Assembly (NCBI RefSeq): GCF_007830175.1
Contig: NZ_VLKH01000005.1
Coordinates: forward strand, 1 to 64,000
From: Sedimentibacter saalensis
GTDB lineage: Bacteria; Bacillota; Clostridia; Tissierellales; Sedimentibacteraceae
Length of the DNA stretch: 64,000 bases
Reading direction: 5' to 3'
The notes beneath the pieces are model-generated. The model was given only the letters and a program-made list of their open reading frames with translations. It did no database searches and had not been told where the DNA came from. Position numbers and translations under genes: made by a program. Shown here one piece after another: positions 8,572 to 16,623 of the stretch; within the stretch, counting starts at the first letter, position 1; each line of letters starts with the position of its first letter.

Positions 8572-9195
8572 TCATTCTTTTATATATAAACAGATTTTTC
8601 TGTTTATAGCATTTAATGTTGCTTTTATTGTAGAGTCAATTTTGTTTGTTGTAACTATGGAGGAACCGATGAGAACATTTTCCTTCCCGTGGTCTATTTG
8701 AGTTATTGCTGCTACCATTACGTCTTTGCCTGCAACTTTGGCAGTCTGTATGTCTTCTACAATGAAGCAGTCAAGGTCTATGGCTTTTTTTATAGAATCC
8801 AGTGTAGATAAAGCAGCAACCATGAGTGTGTTTTTTTCTGTTTTAATTCCTTCAGCTTGTCCTGTATATTCCTTTTCATCCCAGGAAAGCTTTGTGTTTA
8901 TTTTTATTCTGTCAGAAGAAGTTTCATTTGTGTAACCGTCATACAACAGCCTGAAATCAGTGTTTATTGAAATGTTTTTATTGATTTGTGCAACACTTAT
9001 AATTTTATAATCCACATCTAAATTAAAATGAGACAACAAAGCTGTTCTGATATCACGTGATATTTGCTTTGAATGTCTGCTACTGTCAGACAGCACATGT
9101 ATTTCGCTTATATTGTTGTTTGCATCAGAAATAATTTTACACGACATGACAGATTTAATATTGGCTAAAAAATACTCCACTTCATCAAAATTCAT
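8572..9195 (-). CDS. Unrecognised 207-residue protein, first gene of the HD-GYP locus
   Basis: I do not recognise a family. The protein is soluble, with no signal or membrane helix. Residues 1-75 look like an alpha/beta domain with the pattern EIHVLSDSSRHSKQISRDI and DVDYKIISVAQ. Residues 100-205 look like a second alpha/beta domain (TLMVAALSTLDSIKKAI, KDVMVAAITQI, IKATLNAINRKICLY), faintly like the regulatory domain of 2-isopropylmalate synthase. GGAGG precedes the ATG and a good promoter lies just upstream. It leads an operon with a micropeptide, an HD-GYP protein and a DUF5317-like protein. Confidence 0.75.
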   Translation of the reverse strand: MNFDEVEYFLANIKSVMSCKIISDANNNISEIHVLSDSSRHSKQISRDIRTALLSHFNLDVDYKIISVAQINKNISINTDFRLLYDGYTNETSSDRIKINTKLSWDEKEYTGQAEGIKTEKNTLMVAALSTLDSIKKAIDLDCFIVEDIQTAKVAGKDVMVAAITQIDHGKENVLIGSSIVTTNKIDSTIKATLNAINRKICLYIKE

Positions 9196-9228
9196 ATTAT
9201 TCCTCCAAATGTTATACTACACGCTTTC

Positions 9229-9257
9229 AGTATAATACACATTTCGCATATTTTCAA
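9229..9257 (-). promoter_or_regulatory. Promoter of the HD-GYP locus
   Basis: On the minus strand TTGAAA (9257-9252), 17 bases, then TATACT (9234-9229), about 35 bases before the 207-residue gene. An inverted repeat TATACT/AGTATA (9213-9218 and 9229-9234) overlaps the -10 box. Confidence 0.65.
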
Positions 9258-9299
9258 CAATTTAATTAAGAAATTTTCATAATTTTATCAATATTATAC

Positions 9300-9342
9300 A
9301 AAAAAAACACATCTTTTCGACAAAATGAAAAAATGTGTTCTG
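9300..9342 (-). terminator. Terminator after cwlD
   Basis: On the minus strand AACACA pairs with TGTGTT, extended by an A/T-rich stem, and is followed by a T run. It lies ten bases past the cwlD stop. Confidence 0.75.
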
Positions 9343-9352
9343 TAAATGACTG

Positions 9353-10069
9353 TTAAATTTCGTTGAAATATTTCATAAGTCCTGTATATATTGCCCAGGC
9401 TGTTTTTTCCTGGTATTCATCAGATACAAGTTTTTGCTCTTCAGCTGGATTGGATAAAAATCCACATTCAATTAATAAAACAGTGTTTTTTGTATCATCC
9501 ATTATTTTTATATCTTGTTTAATTTGTGGTACGCGCTGGTTTTCCGGATCAAGGATTGTTTTCATACTGTCCTGTAAAATGAAGGCTGCTGCCTTTCCAT
9601 ACTCATTATTTTTTTGGTAAAAAACATGAGAACCATAATATTGTTGTTGTGGAAATGCATTTAAATGTATGGATACAACTATATCAGCATTTGATTTGTT
9701 TATTGTGCTCACTCTGTTTTTCAAGTCTTCGTTTTTCTTGTCTCTGATTGTATCTGATGCTGATGAATAAAGACCCGTATCATCATATCTTGTCATTTCA
9801 ACTTCAAAACCGCTTCCTTCAAGAAATGTCATGAGCTTTTTTGATATCTCAAGATTAATTGGTGCTTCTCCTATATGTAGGCTTCCGCTTGCACCCTGAT
9901 CGATGCCCCCATGCCCTGGATCTATGAGAATTTTTATTTTTGAGAGCTTTTCACCTGTTCCATTGATTGTTTCGCTGGTAATTCCTATATTTGAAAATAA
10001 TATCAGCAAGGCTGTGATTATCAAAGCAATTGAAAATACTATATTTACTTTTTTAAATAATTCTTCCAT
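9353..10069 (-). CDS. cwlD: N-acetylmuramoyl-L-alanine amidase, CwlD type
   Basis: CwlD removes the peptide side chain from muramic acid during spore cortex synthesis so that muramic lactam can form. The 238 residues hold an N-terminal membrane/signal segment (about 12-30) and an Amidase_3 domain with the zinc ligands in DPGHGGIDQGASG, the glutamate in GEAPINLEISKK, the histidine in VSIHLNAFP, and the catalytic glutamate in VLLIECGFLSNP. Length and the absence of cell-wall-binding repeats match CwlD rather than vegetative amidases. GGAGG precedes the ATG. It is monocistronic, with a terminator. Confidence 0.88.
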   Translation of the reverse strand: MEELFKKVNIVFSIALIITALLILFSNIGITSETINGTGEKLSKIKILIDPGHGGIDQGASGSLHIGEAPINLEISKKLMTFLEGSGFEVEMTRYDDTGLYSSASDTIRDKKNEDLKNRVSTINKSNADIVVSIHLNAFPQQQYYGSHVFYQKNNEYGKAAAFILQDSMKTILDPENQRVPQIKQDIKIMDDTKNTVLLIECGFLSNPAEEQKLVSDEYQEKTAWAIYTGLMKYFNEI

Positions 10070-10137
10070 ATATCCTCCAAAACATTTTCTTACTTAAGCT
10101 TATGAAGGCTGAAAATTTATTATTACTATAATCTCAT

Positions 10138-10166
10138 TTGACATTATGTATTTTTTAATATATAAT
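10138..10166 (+). promoter_or_regulatory. Consensus promoter of the cobalamin operon
   Basis: Exact TTGACA (10138-10143) and TATAAT (10161-10166) with 17 bases between them; transcription would begin about 15 bases before the riboswitch. Confidence 0.9.
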
Positions 10167-10183
10167 GAGCTCAACTAAATATT

Positions 10184-10332
10184 AAAGTTTGGTAACTATA
10201 GTTTTAAAAGGGAAAACAGTAAAATCTGTTACAGCCCCCGCTACTGTGAAAGGTGATAAGGCTCAAAACCACTGTGATAAACGGGAAGGTGAGCTTTAGA
10301 TGAACCGATAGTCAGGAGACCTGCCAAATTTT
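10184..10332 (+). promoter_or_regulatory. Cobalamin (AdoCbl-type) riboswitch of the cbi operon
   Basis: The leader contains the conserved core CAGCCCCCGCTACTGTGA and the 3' B12 box AGTCAGGAGACCTGCC (about 10309-10325). TTTGG at 10188-10192 pairs with CCAAA at 10324-10328 to close the outer helix. With the terminator just downstream, this is a transcriptional OFF switch: high cobalamin should stop transcription before cbiD. Confidence 0.95.
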
Positions 10333-10393
10333 GATTTGAAGATTTTCGGGAGGATTATCTTAAATGTTAAAGTATATTTACTGTACATACATG

Positions 10394-10419
10394 TCTTCCA
10401 AGAAATTGGAAGATTTTTT
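10394..10419 (+). terminator. Riboswitch-controlled terminator before cbiD
   Basis: TCTTCCA (10394-10400) pairs with TGGAAGA (10407-10413), followed by six T, 46 bases before the cbiD start. Confidence 0.9.
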
Positions 10420-10464
10420 ATTTTGGAATAATTTTTACAAAAAATATAGTCTCAGGGTGATATT

Positions 10465-11550
10465 ATGAGGGATTATATTATAAAAGACGGTAAAAAATTA
10501 AGGTGCGGCTATACAACCGGAACGTGTGCAGCTGCTGCTTCATCTGCTGCGGCAATTATGCTTCTCACAGGTAAGACAGTTGACAATGTGCAAGTGAGAT
10601 TGCCCTCAGGAGAAACGATTTTCATGGACATAAAAAATCCATGTTTTGATGTTCATGGGGTGAGCTGCAGCGTCACAAAAGACAGCGGCGATGATCCGGA
10701 TATAACTGACGGCATTGAAATTTATGCCAAAGTGAGCCTTGATGACACAGGAAAAATAAATATATATGGGGGACAGGGAGTGGGAAGAGTTACTCAAAAG
10801 GGTCTTGACTGCCAGGTTGGCGAGGCAGCCATAAATTCTGTTCCTAGAAAAATGATAACTGAAAATCTTAAGAGAATTTCAAATGAGTACAAGTACAGGG
10901 GAGGAATGAGCGTAACTGTATATGTTCCGGAAGGTGAAGAAAAAGCCTTGAAAACATTCAATCCTCAGCTTGGAATAATTGGAGGCATATCCATACTTGG
11001 AACAACAGGAATAGTTGAACCCATGAGCAAGAAGGCTCTTGTTGACAGCTTAAAAATAGAGATGAAAGTAATAAGAGAAAAGGGCTATACAAGACTTCTT
11101 GCTTTTCCCGGAAATTACGCTGAGAAATTTATAGACAGCGCTTTGGGAATACGAGGAGAAAACAGCCTTAAGTTCAGCAATTACTTAGGTGAGGTTCTGG
11201 ACTTTTCTGTGGAGCTTGGTTTCAAGGAAGTTCTCATTGTAGGGCACATAGGCAAGATGGTTAAGGTAGCCGGAGGAATGCTTAACACCCATTCCCATAA
11301 CGGTGATTTCAGGATGGAAGTCATTGCTTGTTATGCAGCATTGTACGGTGCAGGAAGCCATGCAGTAAATGAAATTTTATTAAGCGCCACAACAGAACAT
11401 GCTTTATCAATACTTGAAAGAGAAAATGTAGAAAAGCCTGTATTGAAGAAAATTAGTGAAAAGGCTGAATATTACATAAATAAGCGTGTAAACAACACCA
11501 TTAAAACGAAACTCATAATTTATTCAAATGACAAAGGCATATTAAACTAA
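10465..11550 (+). CDS. cbiD: Cobalt-precorrin-5B C1-methyltransferase
   Basis: CbiD adds the C1 methyl group in the anaerobic, early-cobalt branch of corrin ring synthesis, using S-adenosylmethionine. The 361-residue protein starts with the family signature LRCGYTTGTCAAAAS and contains SVTKDSGDDPDITDG and the GHIGKMVKVAGGMLNTHS block, all typical of CbiD. Length is normal. It is the first gene behind the riboswitch-controlled promoter; its presence, with cbiG, marks the oxygen-independent pathway. Confidence 0.97.
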   Translation: MRDYIIKDGKKLRCGYTTGTCAAAASSAAAIMLLTGKTVDNVQVRLPSGETIFMDIKNPCFDVHGVSCSVTKDSGDDPDITDGIEIYAKVSLDDTGKINIYGGQGVGRVTQKGLDCQVGEAAINSVPRKMITENLKRISNEYKYRGGMSVTVYVPEGEEKALKTFNPQLGIIGGISILGTTGIVEPMSKKALVDSLKIEMKVIREKGYTRLLAFPGNYAEKFIDSALGIRGENSLKFSNYLGEVLDFSVELGFKEVLIVGHIGKMVKVAGGMLNTHSHNGDFRMEVIACYAALYGAGSHAVNEILLSATTEHALSILERENVEKPVLKKISEKAEYYINKRVNNTIKTKLIIYSNDKGILN

Positions 11551-11559
11551 GGAGAAATC

Positions 11560-12318
11560 ATGGTACATTTTGTTGGAGCAGGCCCGGGAGCCGCAGATTT
11601 AATTACATTAAAGGGGCACAATTTATTGCAGAGAGCAGATGTGGTAATATATGCAGGCTCTTTGGTAAATCCTGAACTTTTGAAATACACAAGGGATAAT
11701 TGCCTGATTTATAACAGCGCAAACATGACTCTTGAAGAAGTTATTGATGTTATAAAGAAAGCTGAAAAAGAAAATAAAGACACTGTGAGGCTCCACACAG
11801 GAGATCCAAGCATTTACGGGGCAATACGTGAACAAATTGACATTTTAAAAGAGCTTCATATTGAATTTGAAGTTGTTCCAGGGGTAAGCTCATTTTTTGG
11901 AGCAGCAGCTTCTTTAAATGCTGAATACACTCTTCCGGAAGTAAGTCAGACCGTTATTATTACCCGTATGGAGGGGAGGACTCCGGTGCCGGAAACAGAA
12001 AAAATAAGGTCACTGTCTTCTCATAAATCAACCATGGTTTTGTTCCTGAGTTCAGGACTATCTGAAAAGCTTTCAGAAGAACTGATTATGGGAGGATATG
12101 AACCCAGTACGCCGGTTGCAGTTGTTTACAAAGCAACATGGCCTGATGAAAAAATATTTCATGCCACCGTTGCAACTCTTCCTGAAATTATGAAAACAAA
12201 CAACATAACGAAGACAGCCCTTATTCTTGTTGGAAACTTCCTGGGAAATGACTACAAGAGAAGTGAATTGTACAATCCTTCTTTTACACATGAATTCAGA
12301 AAGGCAGAAAATAAATAA
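11560..12318 (+). CDS. cbiF: Cobalt-precorrin-4 C11-methyltransferase
   Basis: CbiF methylates C11 of the corrin precursor. The 252-residue protein is a tetrapyrrole methylase with the N-terminal VHFVGAGPGAADLITLKG motif, AGSLVNPELL, the substrate-loop region RLHTGDPSIYGAIREQ and PGVSSFFGAAASLNAEYTLP, all characteristic of CbiF/CobM. AAGGAG precedes the start nine bases after cbiD, and the last base is shared with the start of cbiJ. Confidence 0.95.
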   Translation: MVHFVGAGPGAADLITLKGHNLLQRADVVIYAGSLVNPELLKYTRDNCLIYNSANMTLEEVIDVIKKAEKENKDTVRLHTGDPSIYGAIREQIDILKELHIEFEVVPGVSSFFGAAASLNAEYTLPEVSQTVIITRMEGRTPVPETEKIRSLSSHKSTMVLFLSSGLSEKLSEELIMGGYEPSTPVAVVYKATWPDEKIFHATVATLPEIMKTNNITKTALILVGNFLGNDYKRSELYNPSFTHEFRKAENK

Positions 12319-13076
12319 TGAATATCTGTATTTTCGGAGGAACCACAGAAGGAAGAAAACTTGCAGAATTTTTGTCTGAAAACAACATAAAGGCAGATTT
12401 ATTCATTGCAACTGAGTACGGGCAGCAGTTTTTGAAAAATATCAGCAATATTTCTGTATATCAAAAGCGCATTGATGAAAAAGAAATGATAAATCTTTTT
12501 CTTGAGAAAAAATATGACTGTGTGGTGGATGCAACTCATCCATTTGCACGGCTTGTATCTCACAACATTGTGAAGGCAACACTTGTTAGCGGAACAAGAT
12601 ATGTGAGAGTAATAAGAAATTCAATGGAAAACAAAGACTGCATTTATTTTCAGTCTTTCTCGGAATGCATTGATTATCTTAAAAATAAAGAAGGAAACAT
12701 TTTGCTTGCTACCGGCAGCAAGGATCTTGATAAGTTCACGGCAGTTGAAAATTACAGTGAAAGAATTTATGTAAGGATTCTTCCTATGGAAAGTTCACTT
12801 AAAAGATGCATTGAGCTTGGATATGAGAACAAAAATATAATATGCATGCAGGGACCATTCAGCACTGAACTTAATGCTGCAATGATAAAAAGCACAAATT
12901 CAAAGTTCCTTGTAACAAAGGAAAGCTCAGATTCCGGAGGATTTGACGAAAAGGTTCAGTCATGTGTGAACACGGGAGCAAAATGTCTTGTAATAAGGAA
13001 GCAATATGAAGACGGATTAACACTGGATGAAATAATGAACTTTTTTAAAAAAACGATCATGGAACAGGCAGGCTAA
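12318..13076 (+). CDS. cbiJ: Cobalt-precorrin-6A reductase
   Basis: CbiJ (CobK) reduces precorrin-6A with NADPH. The 252 residues start with the nucleotide-binding motif MNICIFGGTTEGRKLAEFL and hold DATHPFARLVSHNI and LLATGSKDL, diagnostic for the family. Its ATG overlaps the TAA of cbiF (TAATG), implying coupled translation. Confidence 0.93.
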   Translation: MNICIFGGTTEGRKLAEFLSENNIKADLFIATEYGQQFLKNISNISVYQKRIDEKEMINLFLEKKYDCVVDATHPFARLVSHNIVKATLVSGTRYVRVIRNSMENKDCIYFQSFSECIDYLKNKEGNILLATGSKDLDKFTAVENYSERIYVRILPMESSLKRCIELGYENKNIICMQGPFSTELNAAMIKSTNSKFLVTKESSDSGGFDEKVQSCVNTGAKCLVIRKQYEDGLTLDEIMNFFKKTIMEQAG

Positions 13077-13077
13077 C

Positions 13078-14298
13078 ATGAAAAAATTAAATATTGTTGG
13101 ATTAGGTATTGGCAGCAACAATTACATTCATTCTGCAGCAAAGGGAGCAATTGAAGAAGCAGACTGCCTTATAGGCGCCAGGAGAATGCTTGAAAGCTTT
13201 GAGTTTTTACATAAAGAAATGTTTGAAAGCATATGCACTCAGGATATTATAGATTATATAAAACATTCAAAGTGCAGAGTTTTCAGTTTGCTTGTGTCTG
13301 GAGATTCAGGATTTTACAGTTTGTCAAAAAAAATAACTGAAAACCTTCTGAAAGACCATGAAGTAACAGTTGAAAATATTCCTTCAATCAGTTCCATGCA
13401 GTATTTGTGTTCTAAATTAAATATTTCATGGGATGATGTTAAGCATCAAAGCGCTCACGGAAGAGACATTAACATTGCATCTGCTGTAATGTTCAGCAAA
13501 AAAACATTCTTTTTAACCGGTGGAGAATTTGGTCCTAGGGAAATATGCAAAGTTCTTTGCACTAAAGGATTGGGTCATGTAAATGTCACTGTAGGTGAAA
13601 ATTTATCATACCCAAACGAAAAAATCATTACGGATACAGCATTCAATTTATCCCTGATGAATTTTGACAGCCTTAGTGCAATGCTGGTAGAAAACCGTGA
13701 AGCTCTTGATATAAATATTGGAATGCGAAGCATAGGGGATGATGAGTTTATAACAGGAAATATTCCCATGACCAAAAGCGAAGTAAGAACTATATCCATA
13801 GGAAAGCTTAACATAAAAAACAGTTCAACAGTCTATGATATTGGCGCAGGAACAGGCTCCGTTTCAATTGAAACTGCTCTTAAGCTCAGCTGTGGTCAGC
13901 TTTATGCCATTGAAAAAAATGAAGAAGCCATAAGTTTAATTAAAAAGAACAAAGAAAAATTCAAAGCATACAACATAGACATAGTAAAGGGACTGGCTCC
14001 CGACTGTCTTGAAAATCTTCCAAGCCCTGACTGTGTGTTCATAGGGGGAAGCGGAGGAAATCTTGAAAAAATAATCTGTGAAGTTTTGAAAAAGAATAAA
14101 ACTGCAAATGTTGTTATAAATGCCATAGCCCTGGAAAGTGTCAATGAAGCCATAAGGTGCATGGAAAAGTTCAAATTTGAACATGTTGAAATAACAAACG
14201 CATGGATTTCAAAATCAAAAAAAATAGGATCATACAACATGATGATGGGACAAAACCCCATTTATATTATAAGCGGTAAGGGAAGTGGTTTAAATTAA
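13078..14298 (+). CDS. cbiET: Fused cobalt-precorrin-7 C5-methyltransferase / cobalt-precorrin-6B C15-methyltransferase (decarboxylating)
   Basis: A two-domain fusion of 406 residues. About 1-200 is a CbiE tetrapyrrole methylase (LNIVGLGIGSNNYI, LLVSGDSGFYSL). About 215-400 is a CbiT class I SAM methyltransferase with DIGAGTGSVSIETAL near residue 254. Together they methylate C5 and C15 and decarboxylate the C12 acetate side chain. Fusions of this kind (CobL-like) are common. It begins one base after cbiJ. Confidence 0.95.
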   Translation: MKKLNIVGLGIGSNNYIHSAAKGAIEEADCLIGARRMLESFEFLHKEMFESICTQDIIDYIKHSKCRVFSLLVSGDSGFYSLSKKITENLLKDHEVTVENIPSISSMQYLCSKLNISWDDVKHQSAHGRDINIASAVMFSKKTFFLTGGEFGPREICKVLCTKGLGHVNVTVGENLSYPNEKIITDTAFNLSLMNFDSLSAMLVENREALDINIGMRSIGDDEFITGNIPMTKSEVRTISIGKLNIKNSSTVYDIGAGTGSVSIETALKLSCGQLYAIEKNEEAISLIKKNKEKFKAYNIDIVKGLAPDCLENLPSPDCVFIGGSGGNLEKIICEVLKKNKTANVVINAIALESVNEAIRCMEKFKFEHVEITNAWISKSKKIGSYNMMMGQNPIYIISGKGSGLN

Positions 14299-14320
14299 AA
14301 CAATCAAGGCACCGAGAATA

Positions 14321-15664
14321 ATGATAGCTGCAGCAGGAAGCGGCAGCGGAAAAACTACAGTCACAACGGCTCTACTTAAGGCATTTTTGCTTGAAGGCAA
14401 AAATGTTGCAGCCTACAAGTGCGGCCCTGACTACATAGACCCCATGTTTCACAGCGAGGTTATAAAAATTCCTTCAAGAAACATTGACACATTTATACTT
14501 GGAGAAAACAACGTCAAATATGTAGTTGGAAAGAACAGCCTCAGCATGGACATATCGGTTGTAGAAGGTGTAATGGGATATTACGACGGTACAGGAATAG
14601 GAACTAATGGAAGTTCATATGAAATTGCAAGACTGCTCGGTTGTCCTGTTGTGTTGGTTTTAAACTGTGAAGGAATGGCGATATCTGTTTGTGCAGTAAT
14701 TGAAGGGTTTAAAAACTTCAGGGAAGAAAGCAACATCAAGGGCGTCATCCTCAACAACATTTCCGAAGGGATGTACAGGTATTACAAAAATATTATTGAA
14801 ACAAACATACAAGTGAAGGTTTATGGCTATATGAACCGTCTTGATGACTGCAAACTTGAAAGCAGGCACCTTGGACTTGTCACTGCTCAGGAAATAGGAA
14901 ATTTACAGTCCATAGTAAACACTCTCGGAGAAAATGCTTCAAGAACAATTGACATTAAAGGATTAAATGAACTTGCACAAACTGCTCCTGTTATTGAATA
15001 TGAAGACCCTGTTATAGAAAGAAAGGACGAAGTTAATATTGGCATTGCATATGACAAATCATTTTGCTTTTATTATAGGGACAGTCTTGAAGTTCTGGAA
15101 AAAATGGGAGCAAATTTAATATATTTCAGTCCAATGTCTGATAAAAAGCTTCCGGACAATTTAAGCGGTCTGATTTTTGGAGGTGGTTATCCTGAACTTT
15201 ACATGGATGATCTTTCAAATAACAAGTCAATGCTTGAAGACATAAAAGAAAAAATAAGTTCTGGCATTCCAACATTTGCAGAGTGCGGAGGCTACATGTA
15301 CCTTCTTGACAGTTTTAAGGAAGACGGCAATGAATATGAACTTGCCGGAGTTTGTGAAGGTCAAAGCTACATGACAAACAGGCTGAACAATTTTGGCTAC
15401 GTTACTTTAACTGCAGACAAGGACAATCTTATGTGCAAAAAAGGCGACAAAATAAATGGACATGAATTTCATTACAGCACAAGCACTAATCTTGGGGATG
15501 CATTTACTGCAACAAAGCCTGAATCGGAAAAAACATGGAAGTGCATAGTTGCTGACGACACAAAATTCATGGGATATCCTCATCTGCACTTTCTTGGAAA
15601 TATTGATTTTGCAAGAAATTTCATGGAAACGGCAATAAGTTACCAAAAGGGGCACATAAAATGA
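14321..15664 (+). CDS. cbiA: Cobyrinate a,c-diamide synthase
   Basis: CbiA amidates the a and c carboxylates of cobyrinate using ATP and glutamine. It has an N-terminal P-loop domain (AAAGSGSGKTTVTTALL), the motif CGPDYIDPMFH, and a C-terminal glutamine amidotransferase domain with the catalytic cysteine in FAECGGYMYL and a late GHEFHYS block. The first ATG, at 14321, has a poor ribosome site. The frame is open back to an ATT at 14294 that overlaps the cbiET stop as ATTAA, has AAGGGAAGTGG just upstream, and would restore the usual basic leader (KTIKAPRIM). The real start may be that rare codon. Confidence 0.93.
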   Translation: MIAAAGSGSGKTTVTTALLKAFLLEGKNVAAYKCGPDYIDPMFHSEVIKIPSRNIDTFILGENNVKYVVGKNSLSMDISVVEGVMGYYDGTGIGTNGSSYEIARLLGCPVVLVLNCEGMAISVCAVIEGFKNFREESNIKGVILNNISEGMYRYYKNIIETNIQVKVYGYMNRLDDCKLESRHLGLVTAQEIGNLQSIVNTLGENASRTIDIKGLNELAQTAPVIEYEDPVIERKDEVNIGIAYDKSFCFYYRDSLEVLEKMGANLIYFSPMSDKKLPDNLSGLIFGGGYPELYMDDLSNNKSMLEDIKEKISSGIPTFAECGGYMYLLDSFKEDGNEYELAGVCEGQSYMTNRLNNFGYVTLTADKDNLMCKKGDKINGHEFHYSTSTNLGDAFTATKPESEKTWKCIVADDTKFMGYPHLHFLGNIDFARNFMETAISYQKGHIK

Positions 15665-16611
15665 TACCGTTGATTTTAGGTTACACACTGGACTTGTTAG
15701 TAGGAGATCCACAGGGTTTCCCTCATCCCATCAGGCTCATAGGGAAGATGATAGAAAATGTTGAAAGGGTTTTAAGAAAAAAATGCAAAAGTGCTCAGGA
15801 TGAAAGGCGTGCAGGAATTATTCTATGGTTTGTTGTGGTTTTGACTTCGTATGCTGTGCCTCTTGTTATATTGTGGCTATCATCAAAAATCAGCCTTTTG
15901 CTTGCAGGGGCAATTGAAACAGTAATGTGTGCATTTATTCTGGCAACAAAGAGTCTTAAGGATGAAAGCATGATTGTTCATAAATACCTTGAACAAAATG
16001 ACTTAAGCTCTGCCAGGAAATATTTGTCATACATAGTGGGCAGGGATGTGGAAAATCTAAACAGCAATCAAATTGCCAAGGCTGCAGTAGAAACCGTTGC
16101 AGAAAACACATCTGACGGTGTAATAGCTCCAATGTTGTTTATTCTTATTGGAGGAGCACCATTGGGATTTTTGTACAAAGGGATAAACACCCTTGATTCA
16201 ATGGTTGGATACAAGAATGAAAAGTACATAAACATGGGAAGGTTCTCTGCTCTTCTTGATGATGCAGCAAATTTTCTGCCATCAAGAATTGCATCTTATT
16301 TAATGATTACTGCTTCCTACATATTGAATATGGATTATGTGTCAGCCTACAGAATATACAAAAGAGACAGGTACAATCACAAGAGCCCAAATTCGGCCCA
16401 TACAGAATCCGTATGTGCAGGAGCATTGAACATTATGCTTGGGGGTCCTAATTATTACGGAGGAACTCTTGTTACAAAGCCTACCATTGGTGATGACAAA
16501 AGACCAGTTGTGAACGACGACATAAAAAAAGCAAACAAGCTCATGTATGCAACGTCTTTATTGTGCCTGGGTATTGGGATAACGGTAAAGTTTTTAATCT
16601 TGAGTTTTTAA
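15661..16611 (+). CDS. cbiB: Adenosylcobinamide-phosphate synthase
   Basis: CbiB joins aminopropanol phosphate (or its threonine precursor) to adenosylcobyric acid at the membrane. The 316-residue polytopic protein begins MIPLILGYTLDLLVGDPQGF and contains VAENTSDGVIAPMLF and the SPNSAHTESVCAGAL block typical of CbiB/CobD. It overlaps cbiA by ATGA (four bases), so translation is coupled. Confidence 0.95.
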   Translation: MIPLILGYTLDLLVGDPQGFPHPIRLIGKMIENVERVLRKKCKSAQDERRAGIILWFVVVLTSYAVPLVILWLSSKISLLLAGAIETVMCAFILATKSLKDESMIVHKYLEQNDLSSARKYLSYIVGRDVENLNSNQIAKAAVETVAENTSDGVIAPMLFILIGGAPLGFLYKGINTLDSMVGYKNEKYINMGRFSALLDDAANFLPSRIASYLMITASYILNMDYVSAYRIYKRDRYNHKSPNSAHTESVCAGALNIMLGGPNYYGGTLVTKPTIGDDKRPVVNDDIKKANKLMYATSLLCLGIGITVKFLILSF

Positions 16612-16623
16612 TATGGAGGAAGT

